A stretch of 64,000 nt of DNA from Pseudarthrobacter siccitolerans. GTDB taxonomy: Bacteria > Actinomycetota > Actinomycetes > Actinomycetales > Micrococcaceae. The translations under genes were made by a program, and so were the position numbers. The notes beneath the pieces were generated by a model, which was given only the letters and a program-made list of their open reading frames with translations, had not been told where the DNA came from and ran no database searches. The DNA lies in assembly GCF_030823375.1 (NCBI RefSeq), contig NZ_JAUSXB010000001.1, positions 62,001-126,000 of the forward strand. The letters are read 5' to 3'. This document shows, piece by piece, positions 29,063 through 37,710 of the stretch (the stretch's first letter is position 1; each line of letters begins with the position of its first letter).

Positions 29063-30403
29063 ATGGACCGCCAGCAAGAGTTTGTCCTGCGCACAATCGA
29101 AGAGCGCGACGTACGTTTCGTGCGCCTGTGGTTCACCGACGTCGTGGGTTCACTCAAGTCCGTGGCCCTGGCGCCCGCCGAAGTTGAGGGCGCCTTCGAG
29201 GAAGGCCTGGGCTTCGATGGTTCAGCCATTGAGGGCCTCGCCCGCGTCTTTGAATCCGACATGCTGGCGCAGCCGGACCCGTCGACCTTCCAGATCCTGC
29301 CGTGGCGCGGCGAAACCGAGCAGACCTCCCGCATGTTCTGCGACATTCTCACTCCGGACGGGGAGCCCTCGGCCGCAGATCCGCGCAACGTCCTCAAGCG
29401 CACCCTCGCCAAAGCTGCGGATATGGGCTTCACCTGCTACACCCACCCGGAGATCGAGTTTTACCTCCTCAAGTCCCAGGAACCGGGCCCGGACGGCGCT
29501 CCGGTCCCCGTGGACGAGGGCGGCTATTTTGACCACGTGCCCGGCGGCGTAGCGCAGGATTTCCGCCGGACCGCTGTGACCATGCTGGAATCGGTGGGAA
29601 TCTCGGTGGAGTTCAGCCACCACGAGGCCGGGCCCGGCCAGAACGAGATTGACCTCCGGTACGCCGATGCGCTGCAGACAGCGGACAACATCATGACGTT
29701 CCGTACCGTCATCAAGGAAGTGGCGCTCCAGCAGGGGACTTACGCCACGTTCATGCCCAAGCCGTTCACCGCACACCCCGGCTCCGGCATGCACACCCAC
29801 TTCTCCCTCTTTGAAGGGGACACCAACGCCTTCTACGAAGCCGGCGCCGAGTTCCAGCTGTCCAAGACTGCCCGCCAGTTCATTGCCGGCATCCTCAAGC
29901 ACGCGCCCGAGTTCACGGCCGTCACCAACCAGTTCGTGAACTCCTACAAGCGACTCTGGGGCGGCGGCGAGGCTCCGAGCTACCTGAGCTGGGGGCACAA
30001 CAACCGCTCCGCGCTGGTCCGCGTCCCGCTGTACAAGCCGGGCAAGGGCCAGTCCGCCCGGATTGAGTACCGCGGCATCGATTCGGCCGCCAACCCGTAC
30101 CTCGCCTACGCTGTCCTGCTGGGCGCCGGGCTCAAGGGCATCGAAGAGGGCTATGACCTGCCTGCGGCGGCCGAGGACGACGTCTGGTCGCTGAGTTCGG
30201 CCGAGCGCCGTGCCATGGGCCACGATCCCCTCCCCGCGAGCCTGCATGACGCCATCCGCTCCATGGAGGATTCCGAACTGATGCCGCAGATCCTGGGCGA
30301 GCAGGTCTTCGAACACTTCCTGCGCAACAAGCGCGCCGAGTGGCAGGACTACCGCCTTCAGGTAACGCCCTACGAGCTGCAGCGCAACCTGGGCATTCTC
30401 TAG
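29063..30403 (+). CDS. glnA2: Type I glutamine synthetase, GlnA2-like
   Basis: Glutamine synthetase family protein of 446 aa, shorter than GlnA1 at 35559-36983. Metal and substrate motifs: THPEIEFYLLK, FSHHEAGPGQNEIDL, KPFTAHPGSGMHTHFS, NSYKRLWGGGEAPSYLSWG, RIEYRGIDSAANPYLA. A tyrosine (Y364, in EGYDLP) sits where the adenylylated Tyr of GlnA1 lies, though the context differs. By position it corresponds to M. tuberculosis GlnA2, next to glnE. ATG preceded by AGAGG. No GlnR box was found upstream. Confidence 0.92.
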   Translation: MDRQQEFVLRTIEERDVRFVRLWFTDVVGSLKSVALAPAEVEGAFEEGLGFDGSAIEGLARVFESDMLAQPDPSTFQILPWRGETEQTSRMFCDILTPDGEPSAADPRNVLKRTLAKAADMGFTCYTHPEIEFYLLKSQEPGPDGAPVPVDEGGYFDHVPGGVAQDFRRTAVTMLESVGISVEFSHHEAGPGQNEIDLRYADALQTADNIMTFRTVIKEVALQQGTYATFMPKPFTAHPGSGMHTHFSLFEGDTNAFYEAGAEFQLSKTARQFIAGILKHAPEFTAVTNQFVNSYKRLWGGGEAPSYLSWGHNNRSALVRVPLYKPGKGQSARIEYRGIDSAANPYLAYAVLLGAGLKGIEEGYDLPAAAEDDVWSLSSAERRAMGHDPLPASLHDAIRSMEDSELMPQILGEQVFEHFLRNKRAEWQDYRLQVTPYELQRNLGIL

Positions 30404-30412
30404 GGAGTGGTG

Positions 30413-33400
30413 GTGAGCCTCGCACGGCGCCTGATTTCCGCCGGTTTCAGCGATCTCGAAAAGGGCGCGCGGTTCCTGGCTGCCCGCGAGCTCGAGGGAC
30501 TGGACGAAGACAGGCTCTTTGCAGGGCTCCAAATGGCGGCCAGCCCGGACACTGCCCTGCAGTCCCTGGTCCGCCTGATCGAAAAGCATCCGGCCCTGCG
30601 GGAGCTGGCGGACGCCGACCCCGAGACCAGCGAACCGCTCTACCGTGTCCTGGGAGCATCGGAGGCGCTGGGGGAGTTCCTCATCCGCCACCCCGAACAC
30701 CTGTCCGCCTTTGAGGTGCGGCCCAGCCCGGAGCCAATGCCGGCAGATCCGCGGGAGCTGCGCGCTTCACTGCTGCAGTCCGTCGGCGCCGATCCGCGCG
30801 CCGCCCGGCCCGTCGCCGCAGCCACAGGGACGGACGCCTACGCAGCCCTGCGCACGGCTTACCGCAGGGGAATCGTGGACCTGGCGGTCAAGGACCTGTG
30901 CGCTGCGGACCCCCTGGACTTTATGCCGGCCGTGGGCGGGGAGCTCGCCGACCTGGCGGGCGCCGCCATCGAGGCTGCCCTCGCCGTCTCGCGCGCCGAG
31001 GCAGCCAGCCAGTTCGGCGCCGGGGACGTGGCCGACGTCGGCCTGGCCGTTATTGGCATGGGCAAATGCGGAGCCCGCGAGCTGAACTACATTTCCGACG
31101 TCGATGTCATCTATGTGGTGGACCCTGGCGGCCTGGACGACGCGCGGGCCGCCACCATCGGCACCGCGCTGGCCAGCGGAATCTCCCGGGCCATCTCATC
31201 GGTAGCCCGGGAACCCGGGCTCTGGGAGGTGGACGCGAACCTCCGGCCTGAGGGCAAGTCCGGGCCGCTGGTCCGCACCCTCGCCTCCCACCAGACGTAC
31301 TACGCGCGCTGGGCCCAGAGCTGGGAGTTCCAGGCGCTGCTGAAGGCCCGTACCATCGCCGGTGACGCAGCCCTCGGCAGGCTGTACGAGGAAGCCATCA
31401 CTCCGCTGATCTGGAGCTCGGCCAGCCGTGACGGGTTTGTTGAATCCGTCCAGGCCATGCGCCGGCGCGTCACCGAACACATTCCGCCCGCGGAGGAGCA
31501 GCGGCAGATCAAGCTGGGCCGCGGGGGACTGCGCGACGTCGAATTCACCGTCCAGCTGCTGCAGCTGGTGCACGGAAAATCCGACGAATCGCTCCGCCGG
31601 CGCGACACCACGTCGGCGATAGCCGCCTTGTCCGCCGGCGGCTACATCGGGCGGGCCGATGCGGCGGCTTTCGACAACGCCTACCGGTACCTGCGGCTCC
31701 TGGAGCACCGCATCCAGCTCTTCCAGCTGCGCAGGACCCACCTCATGCCCGTGGGTGAACCAGCGCTGCGGGCGCTGGCCAAGGGAGTGCTGGGCCCGTT
31801 TTCGAATGAACGCCCGCACGCGGACGCCCTGCTGGCCGCATGGCAGAAGACCAAGCGCTCAGTGCGTGAGCTGCATGAACGGATCTTTTACCGGCCCCTG
31901 CTCAACACGGCAGCCAAGCTCAGCACGGAGGACGCCAAGCTGACGCCCGAAGCCGCCCAGGGCCGGCTCGCCGCCCTCGGCTACCGGGATCCGCAAGGGG
32001 CCATGCGCCACATCGAGGCCCTCACCGCCGGTGTCAGCCGCAGGGCCGCGCTGCAGCGTCAGCTGCTGCCCATCCTGCTGGACTGGCTGGCCGATGGGGT
32101 GGATCCCGACGCCGGACTCCTTGCCTTCCGCCGCGTCAGCGAAGCCCTCGGTACCACGCACTGGTACCTGGGCATGCTCCGGGACTCCAAAGCGGCGGCA
32201 GAACGCTTATGCCACGTGCTCTCCAACTCGCGGCTGATCGCGGACCTGCTGGAAGTCTCCCCGGAATCCGTGGCGTGGCTCGGCCATGACAAGGACCTGG
32301 TGCCGGCCAGCTTCGAGGGTCAGTGGCAGGAGATCACCTCCAAGATGTCCCGCCACGCGGATCCCGAAAGCGCCATGCGGCTGATCCGGCTGATCCGGCG
32401 GCGCGAGACCCTGCGGATCGCCATCGCCGACTCCGCGGGACTGCTGGACCAGGACAAGGTGGGGGCGGCATTGGCGGACACCGACCGGGCAGCCGTCCTG
32501 GGTGCGCTGCGCGTGGCCGAAGGAATCGTGTCGGCCAACGGCCCGTTGAAGACCGCTGTCCTGGTGGTTGCCATGGGCCGGCAGGGCGGCCGCGAAATCG
32601 GCTACGGATCCGACGCCGACGTAATCTACGTCCACCGCTCGCTCCCGGGATTCTCCGAGGGTGAAGCGCAGGAGCAGGCGTCGCGCATTGTTGCCAAGGT
32701 CTCCAGCCTCCTCACCCAGCCGCTGAAGCCGGCCATCATGGCCGAACGGGTCCTGCAGGTGGATGCGGACCTGCGGCCCGAGGGTAAAAACGGGGCGATG
32801 GTGCGCTCCCTGGATTCCTACGCCGAGTACTACCGGCGCTGGTCGCTCGCCTGGGAGGCGCAGGCACTGCTGCGGGCCCGGCCCGTCGCCGGGGACGACA
32901 CCCTGGCTGCGGACTTCGTGGAACTCATCGACCCCATCCGCTACCCGGAATCTGTGTCCGAGCAGGATGTGCGCGAAATCAGGCGGATCAAAGCCCGGGT
33001 GGAGTCCGAACGCCTGCCCCGTGGCGCGGATCCTGCCCGGCACCTCAAGCTGGGCCGCGGCGGCCTCAGCGATGTCGAGTGGCTGGTCCAGCTGCTGCAG
33101 CTCCAGCACGCGGGCAAACACCCGGAGCTGCGGACCACCTCCACAATCGGGGCGCTCGAGGCCGCGACCCAACTGGGCCTGCTCGTGCGGGACGACGCGG
33201 ACCTCCTTGCTGCGGCCTGGCGGCTGGCCAGCCGGATCAGGTCTGCCAACGTCATCTGGAGCGGCAAGGCCTCAGACCTGCTCCCGTCCTCGCGGCGCGA
33301 CCTGGAGGCCGTGGCACGCTGGTGCGGCTATGAACCGGGCCAGGCCGCGGCACTGGAAGAGGACTACCTGCGGGTCAGCCGCCGGGCCCGCGCGGTCTTT

Positions 33401-33424
33401 GAACGGATTTTCTACGGCCAGTAG
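30413..33424 (+). CDS. glnE: GlnE, glutamine synthetase adenylyltransferase/deadenylase
   Basis: Bifunctional enzyme that adds or removes AMP on glutamine synthetase in response to nitrogen. About 1003 aa with two nucleotidyltransferase domains: the N-terminal one contains GARELNYISDVDVIYV and the C-terminal one GGREIGYGSDADVIYV, both with the GS-DxD motif. Each is followed by a helical domain with LGRGGLRDVEF or LGRGGLSDVEW. Three successive GTG codons (30407, 30410, 30413) could start it; I take 30413 because GGGAG (30403-30407) is then 5 nt away. It follows glnA2 by 9 bp, so co-expressed. Confidence 0.95.
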   Translation: MSLARRLISAGFSDLEKGARFLAARELEGLDEDRLFAGLQMAASPDTALQSLVRLIEKHPALRELADADPETSEPLYRVLGASEALGEFLIRHPEHLSAFEVRPSPEPMPADPRELRASLLQSVGADPRAARPVAAATGTDAYAALRTAYRRGIVDLAVKDLCAADPLDFMPAVGGELADLAGAAIEAALAVSRAEAASQFGAGDVADVGLAVIGMGKCGARELNYISDVDVIYVVDPGGLDDARAATIGTALASGISRAISSVAREPGLWEVDANLRPEGKSGPLVRTLASHQTYYARWAQSWEFQALLKARTIAGDAALGRLYEEAITPLIWSSASRDGFVESVQAMRRRVTEHIPPAEEQRQIKLGRGGLRDVEFTVQLLQLVHGKSDESLRRRDTTSAIAALSAGGYIGRADAAAFDNAYRYLRLLEHRIQLFQLRRTHLMPVGEPALRALAKGVLGPFSNERPHADALLAAWQKTKRSVRELHERIFYRPLLNTAAKLSTEDAKLTPEAAQGRLAALGYRDPQGAMRHIEALTAGVSRRAALQRQLLPILLDWLADGVDPDAGLLAFRRVSEALGTTHWYLGMLRDSKAAAERLCHVLSNSRLIADLLEVSPESVAWLGHDKDLVPASFEGQWQEITSKMSRHADPESAMRLIRLIRRRETLRIAIADSAGLLDQDKVGAALADTDRAAVLGALRVAEGIVSANGPLKTAVLVVAMGRQGGREIGYGSDADVIYVHRSLPGFSEGEAQEQASRIVAKVSSLLTQPLKPAIMAERVLQVDADLRPEGKNGAMVRSLDSYAEYYRRWSLAWEAQALLRARPVAGDDTLAADFVELIDPIRYPESVSEQDVREIRRIKARVESERLPRGADPARHLKLGRGGLSDVEWLVQLLQLQHAGKHPELRTTSTIGALEAATQLGLLVRDDADLLAAAWRLASRIRSANVIWSGKASDLLPSSRRDLEAVARWCGYEPGQAAALEEDYLRVSRRARAVFERIFYGQ

Positions 33425-33481
33425 CCGGTCGCATGTCCCGGCAGGGCCGGGGGAGTGGTGCCATCAGTCAGTGCCCGGTGC

Positions 33482-33487
33482 TAGGTT
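33482..33487 (+). promoter_or_regulatory. Leaderless -10 of the VOC gene
   Basis: TAGGTT ends 6 nt before the ATG at 33494; no ribosome binding site is present. Confidence 0.5.
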
Positions 33488-33493
33488 GGGCCG

Positions 33494-33934
33494 ATGGCTA
33501 CCCAACTCTTCCTTAACCTGCCCGTCCAGGACCTGAAACGCTCGGTCGACTTCTTTGCCGCCCTGGGCTTCACCTTCAACCCTGACTTCACGGACGAGAA
33601 TGCCACATGCATGGTCGTTAACGAGAACGCCTATGTGATGCTCCTGGTGGAGGCGTTCTTCAAAACGTTCACCGCCAAGGAAATCGCCGGCACCAAAGGT
33701 ACGACGGAGGCGATCATCGCCTACTCCGTGGACAGCAGGGAAGCCGTGGACGAGGCAGTACGGACTGCGCTGGCAAACGGCGGCTCCGCGTCCCAGGACC
33801 CCCAGGACTACGGCTTTATGTACAACCACAGCTTCCAGGACCCGGACGGACACCTGTGGGAGGTCCTCTGGATGGACCCGGCAGGTCCGCCGGCCGAATC
33901 CGCGGACGAAGGTTCCACCGGCCCGCAGTCCTGA
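33494..33934 (+). CDS. VOC-superfamily (glyoxalase/bleomycin-resistance fold) protein
   Basis: 146 aa. Two beta-alpha-beta-beta-beta modules: FLNLPVQDLKRSVDFFAALGF at the start and a second module ending NHSFQDPDGHLWEVLWMDP, where the conserved E and H positions of VOC metal sites can be recognised. Distant from true glyoxalase I; members act in many reactions or as binding proteins, so no substrate is assigned. It precedes and overlaps a GNAT gene and may be co-translated with it. Confidence 0.85.
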   Translation: MATQLFLNLPVQDLKRSVDFFAALGFTFNPDFTDENATCMVVNENAYVMLLVEAFFKTFTAKEIAGTKGTTEAIIAYSVDSREAVDEAVRTALANGGSASQDPQDYGFMYNHSFQDPDGHLWEVLWMDPAGPPAESADEGSTGPQS

Positions 33935-34473
33935 ACGGCCAGGGCCTGGGTGTCTGGCTCATCCCACTCAAGGACCTTGACGACGATGCCCGCGCCATCC
34001 AGCTGGAGGCAGTGGCCGGACTTGAACTTGGGCCGGGGCAGGACAAGTTTGTTGGCGATCCGCTGCGGATGGTCCTGGCCGGGCTGGCTGAGGAGTCGCG
34101 CCGTCCCTACGTGATTGAATCCAATGGCCAGGCCCTGGGGGTACTCACGCTGCAGGCGGGGGCGGCCCGGCTTGCCGGATGGCCGGACGACGACTCGGCC
34201 TGGCTGCTGCGCGGTTTCCTCATCGACAGGCGCCAGCAGGGCAAAGGCTATGGTCCGCTCGCTGCTGCCGCCGCCGTGGCGGCCGCGGAAAAGCTGAGCC
34301 GCCGGCACGGGACCGGGGAGGCCGGCGTCGTCCTCTCCGTCAATGAAGCCAATCCCGGAGGCCTGGCCGCCTACCGTCGCGCCGGGTTCGAAGACCGGGG
34401 ACAATACGTGGGCGGGGCGGCAGGCCCCCAGCGGACGATGTTCCGGGGGTTTGCTGCGGGTGACCCGCCGTAA
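33931..34473 (+). CDS. GNAT-family N-acetyltransferase (start uncertain)
   Basis: GNAT fold: first strand VWLIPLKDLDDDARAIQL, acetyl-CoA loop RRQQGKGYGPLA (Q/RxxGxG/A) and NEANPGGLAAYRRAGFEDRG near the end. The frame has no ATG, GTG or TTG between GTG 33856, which lies 79 bases inside the VOC gene, and GTG 34012, which would delete the first strand. CTG 33931 overlaps the VOC stop as CTGA, the geometry of coupled starts in this window, so I use it (180 aa), with low certainty about the start. Substrate unknown. Confidence 0.75.
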   Translation: MNGQGLGVWLIPLKDLDDDARAIQLEAVAGLELGPGQDKFVGDPLRMVLAGLAEESRRPYVIESNGQALGVLTLQAGAARLAGWPDDDSAWLLRGFLIDRRQQGKGYGPLAAAAAVAAAEKLSRRHGTGEAGVVLSVNEANPGGLAAYRRAGFEDRGQYVGGAAGPQRTMFRGFAAGDPP

Positions 34474-34594
34474 CCATATGGCGCGGCGTTGCACTCGGTC
34501 GCGGATTGGCAGATCATGTGGATTGGCGGTGTTCTTCAAACCTTGTTGGGGGGAAGGCTACTTTAGTCTTCGTCTCGAGGAACATCCGCCAGGG

Positions 34595-34628
34595 GGTCCG
34601 GCTCCCGGTCTCAGCACGTCTGGAGCCG
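34595..34628 (+). terminator. Hairpin after the GNAT gene
   Basis: TCCGGCTCC (34595-34603) pairs perfectly with GGAGCCGGA (34620-34628). The intergenic stretch 34474-34745 holds no gene and no other clear signal. Confidence 0.4.
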
Positions 34629-34745
34629 GATTCCCACCTTCCGCAGCGGATTGACGGGGGCCAATAACTCCCGGCCATCCAGGCACTTCCGCACTCCGCT
34701 TCCGGCCCTTATGCTGAGGACTACAAATCGTCCTTTGGGGTAACT

Positions 34746-35396
34746 ATGAAGCGGATCAGGATCGCCCTTCCGGCCCTTGCGCTGGTGCTCGCAGCATGTT
34801 CAGCGCCGGCACCCGTGCAAGACGCCCCGACGGCCGGAGCGGCGGGCACAAAGTCCGATTCACCGCCGGGCACGGCAACACCGGCTGCCGTGCCCGGAGG
34901 TCGGTACAAGCTCACAACAGCGTCGGGTGCCGATATTGCTTTCACGCTGCCGACACCCGCGACGGACCCTGCTGTGGCGGCAATCGAGGCCTACAGGGTC
35001 AAAGTCGGTGCGGAGCCCGTTTCATATCTCGTGGCGGACGTGGACAACCGCAAAGGTACGCTACCCGTCAATATGTACATGGTGAGCGCCTTCAGTGAAG
35101 ACGGGCGCCAGTTCACGTTTTCCAGTGTTGCCGATGCCATCCACGGCTGGGCGCCCACGTACAGCTACGACTACAAGTGGTCCATGGATGGCCGGACCTT
35201 GGATGCGGCTGAAGGCGAGGGGCTGAAGGGTGAAGCGGATGCGCTGTACAACGCGGACACAAGCAACGCGGACGTAGCGGAGCGCACCACTATTATCCTC
35301 GCTTCTTCCGAGGCCGGACTGCCAACTGCGTTCGCCAAGGTCGCCGTGCAGCCATCAACTCTGGGCAATGAAGAACTGGCAGAGCCGGCGGGTTGA
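34746..35396 (+). CDS. Putative secreted lipoprotein, unknown function
   Basis: 216 aa. A basic N-terminus (MKRIR), hydrophobic stretch and lipobox LAAC-S (Cys18) mark a type II signal peptide, so the mature protein should be lipid-anchored outside the membrane after LspA cleavage. A Pro/Ala/Thr-rich linker to about residue 50 precedes a globular domain of mixed strands (YKLTTASGADIAFTLP; VGAEPVSYLVADVDNR). No enzymatic motif recognised. A bidirectional terminator separates it from glnA1. Confidence 0.8.
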   Translation: MKRIRIALPALALVLAACSAPAPVQDAPTAGAAGTKSDSPPGTATPAAVPGGRYKLTTASGADIAFTLPTPATDPAVAAIEAYRVKVGAEPVSYLVADVDNRKGTLPVNMYMVSAFSEDGRQFTFSSVADAIHGWAPTYSYDYKWSMDGRTLDAAEGEGLKGEADALYNADTSNADVAERTTIILASSEAGLPTAFAKVAVQPSTLGNEELAEPAG

Positions 35397-35459
35397 CGCC
35401 GCGCAACCCAGGGCCGCTCTTAATCATGCGTTGAATTGGGCAGCCGCTTTATGCAGCAG

Positions 35460-35500
35460 AAAGGCCGGCCTCAAAGGGTTAACTTTTGAGGCCGGCCTTT
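35460..35500. terminator. Bidirectional terminator between lipoprotein gene and glnA1
   Basis: AAAGGCCGGCCTCAAA (35460-35475) pairs perfectly with 35485-35500 around a 9-base loop. The A- and T-rich ends give U-runs in both directions. Confidence 0.85.
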
Positions 35501-35558
35501 CCGTATGAAGATTTGCGGACTGCCCGCGGATCATGCCCGCTTTCGCCGCATGATCCGA

Positions 35559-36983
35559 CTAGACGCCGTAGTAGAGCTCGAACTCGTAGGGGTTCGGGCG
35601 CAGCGACAGCGGGCGGATCTCGTTCTCGTACTTGTACTCGATCCAGGTGTCGATCAGGTCCTGGGTGAAGACGCCGCCGGCCTGCAGGAACTCGTTGTCC
35701 TCGGCCAGGGCCTCCAGGGCTTCCTCAAGCGTGCCCGGAGCCTTGGGGATGTCCTTGGCTTCTTCTGCGGGGAGCTCGTAGAGGTCCTTGTCGATCGGTG
35801 CCGGCGGTTCGATGCGGTTGCGGATGCCGTCGATGCCGGCCATCAGCTGGGCAGCGAAGGCCAGGTACGGGTTGGAGGAGGGGTCCGGTGCGCGGAACTC
35901 GATGCGCTTGGCCTTGGGGTTGGTGCCCGTGATGGGGATACGGATACCGGCGGAGCGGTTGCCCTGCGAGTAGACCATGTTAACCGGGGCTTCGAAGCCC
36001 TTGACCAGGCGGCGGTAGGAGTTCACCGTCGGGTTGGTGAAGGCGAGGACGGCGTCGGCGTGCTTGAGCAGGCCACCGATGTACCAGCGGGCGGTGTCGG
36101 ACAGGCCGGCGTAGCCCTTCTCGTCGTAGAACAGCGGGTCGCCGTTGCTCCACAGCGACTGGTGGCAGTGCATGCCCGAGCCGTTGTCGCCAAAGACCGG
36201 CTTCGGCATGAAGGTGACGGACTTGCCCCAGGCATCTGCGGTGTTCTTGATGACGTACTTGAACTTCTGCAGGTCATCGGCAGCGTGCGTCAGGGTGGTG
36301 AACTTGTAGTTGATCTCGGCCTGGCCGGCGGATCCAACTTCGTGGTGGCTGCGCTCGACCTCGAGGCCGGCTTCGTCCAGGGCAACACACATGGCGTCGC
36401 GCAGGTCAGCCTGCTTGTCAGTGGGGGAAACCGGGAAGTAACCGCCCTTGACGGGGGTCTTGTAGCCGAGGTTTCCGCCCTCTTCCTCGCGGCCGGTGTT
36501 CCAGTGCGCTTCCTCGGAATCGATCTTGTAGAAGCTGCCCTGCGGTGAGGACTGGTACTGGACGTTGTCGAACACGAAGAACTCTGCTTCGGGAGCGAAG
36601 AATGCGGTGTCTGCGATGCCGGTGGAGGCAAGGTACGCTTCGGCCTTCTCAGCCACGCCACGGGGGTCGCGGTGGTACGGGTCGCCCGTGCGGGGGTTGA
36701 CGATGGAGAAGTTCAGCGCAAGGGTCTTTTCCATGCGGAAGGTGTCCAGGAACGCGGTGGTGACGTCCGGGATCAGCTGCATGTCGGACTCGGCGATGCC
36801 TTGGAAGCCGCGGATGGAGGATCCGTCGAAGAGCTGGCCGTTGATGAAGAAGTCAGCGTCAACGCTCTTTGCCGGCACGTTGAAGTGCTGCTGGACACCC
36901 GGGAGATCGGTGAAGCGGATATCGACGAACTTAATATCTTCGTCCTTGATGAACTTGAGGACTTCGTCCGCAGTCTTGAACAT
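35559..36983 (-). CDS. glnA1: GlnA1, type I glutamine synthetase
   Basis: Main ammonium-assimilating glutamine synthetase (dodecamer). 474 aa; start preceded by TAGGAG. Motifs in order: [97 protein letters not shown]. The adenylylation site is [15 protein letters not shown], with Y402 as target of GlnE encoded 2 kb away. A GlnR box lies about 150 bases upstream. It is alone on its transcript, ending at a strong terminator. Confidence 0.97.
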   Translation of the reverse strand: MFKTADEVLKFIKDEDIKFVDIRFTDLPGVQQHFNVPAKSVDADFFINGQLFDGSSIRGFQGIAESDMQLIPDVTTAFLDTFRMEKTLALNFSIVNPRTGDPYHRDPRGVAEKAEAYLASTGIADTAFFAPEAEFFVFDNVQYQSSPQGSFYKIDSEEAHWNTGREEEGGNLGYKTPVKGGYFPVSPTDKQADLRDAMCVALDEAGLEVERSHHEVGSAGQAEINYKFTTLTHAADDLQKFKYVIKNTADAWGKSVTFMPKPVFGDNGSGMHCHQSLWSNGDPLFYDEKGYAGLSDTARWYIGGLLKHADAVLAFTNPTVNSYRRLVKGFEAPVNMVYSQGNRSAGIRIPITGTNPKAKRIEFRAPDPSSNPYLAFAAQLMAGIDGIRNRIEPPAPIDKDLYELPAEEAKDIPKAPGTLEEALEALAEDNEFLQAGGVFTQDLIDTWIEYKYENEIRPLSLRPNPYEFELYYGV

Positions 36984-37130
36984 CTATGCTCCTAACGCAT
37001 ATGTAAATATCTGGCGTGACAGCCATCTGATCCAACGCAATCCAAAGGCAGGGAGACCAATGGGTTTCCCTGCTGATGTGCACCCTGCCGGGGGATTCGC
37101 TTGAAACTGCTAACAGCCTATGGATGGGGC

Positions 37131-37168
37131 ATTTCCCGTCCGTGTCCGCATTGTTTCGGGCAGGTTAC
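37131..37168 (-). promoter_or_regulatory. GlnR box upstream of glnA1
   Basis: Read on the minus strand the half sites are GTAAC, GAAAC, GACAC and GAAAT, each separated by exactly 6 nt. The actinobacterial GlnR consensus is GTnAC-n6-GaAAC repeated with n6 spacing; the first pair matches fully and the second at 4 of 5 in each half. It lies about 148 bases before the glnA1 start and supports nitrogen control by GlnR. Confidence 0.7.
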
Positions 37169-37200
37169 AGAATGCCCTGTTATGGCAACGCTATCTGCCG

Positions 37201-37234
37201 TCCACACTGTGGTCTAACCGCTTCCACACTGTGG
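37201..37234 (+). promoter_or_regulatory. Two identical TCCACACTGTGG palindromes, 22 bp apart
   Basis: TCCACACTGTGG occurs at 37201-37212 and 37223-37234. Its core CCACA-C-TGTGG is a perfect palindrome. The 22-bp repeat distance puts both on the same DNA face. The second copy ends 15 bases before the candidate -10 of the RDD gene, where a -35 would lie. It looks like a tandem operator; the factor is unknown. Confidence 0.5.
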
Positions 37235-37249
37235 GCGGGTGAACCCGGC

Positions 37250-37255
37250 TAAACT
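37250..37255 (+). promoter_or_regulatory. Leaderless -10 of the RDD gene
   Basis: TAAACT ends 6 nt before the GTG at 37262; no ribosome binding site is present. Confidence 0.5.
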
Positions 37256-37261
37256 TGGACG

Positions 37262-37699
37262 GTGGTAGATCGCAAAGACCTCGGTTCCTGGCTCACCGGC
37301 CCCGACACCTCCGGCATTTCCAAATATCCGGGTGAGCGCCTTGGACTGCCCGAGGCCGGGCCCGGTTCCATCGCCCGGGCAGGCCGCCGGATCCTTGCCA
37401 TCATGATCGACTGGGGCATCGCGCTGCTGATCAGCAACTTCGCGTTCGGCGGCGACGCCTGGGCAACGCTGGCGGTCTTCGCCGTCGAGCAGATCCTCCT
37501 GGTGGGCACGCTCGGCTACAGCATCGGCCACCGTGTCACGGGCATTCATGTGGTGCGGGCCGGGGGCGGAGCGCCGGGACCGCTGGCGGCCCTCGTGAGG
37601 TCGCTGTTGCTCTGCCTGGTGGTCCCCGCCGTCATTTTCGACCCGGACCATCGAGGCCTCCACGACAAGGCGATGGATACGCTGCTGCTGCGCCGGTAG
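37262..37699 (+). CDS. RDD-family membrane protein
   Basis: 145 aa, GTG start. A hydrophilic N-terminus of about 38 residues is followed by the RDD domain. The first helix begins ARAGRRILAIMIDWGIALLI (Arg and Asp of the RDD name), a second segment is AVEQILLVGTLGYSIGHRVTGI, and DPDHRGLHDKAMDT closes the domain. RDD proteins are implicated in ion transport or act as accessory membrane proteins; the role here is unknown. Sits between glnA1 and DUF4191, as in mycobacteria. Confidence 0.88.
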   Translation: MVDRKDLGSWLTGPDTSGISKYPGERLGLPEAGPGSIARAGRRILAIMIDWGIALLISNFAFGGDAWATLAVFAVEQILLVGTLGYSIGHRVTGIHVVRAGGGAPGPLAALVRSLLLCLVVPAVIFDPDHRGLHDKAMDTLLLRR

Positions 37700-37710
37700 G
37701 AACCCGTGCT

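Noticed and set aside
34474..34745. Possible tRNA or small RNA gene in the 272-base gap after the GNAT gene
   Set aside because: No cloverleaf-compatible arms or T-loop GTTCGA sequence; only a 9-bp hairpin is visible.
35505..36548. 347-codon + strand frame opposite glnA1
   Set aside because: Mirrors conserved glutamine synthetase sequence; no independent support.
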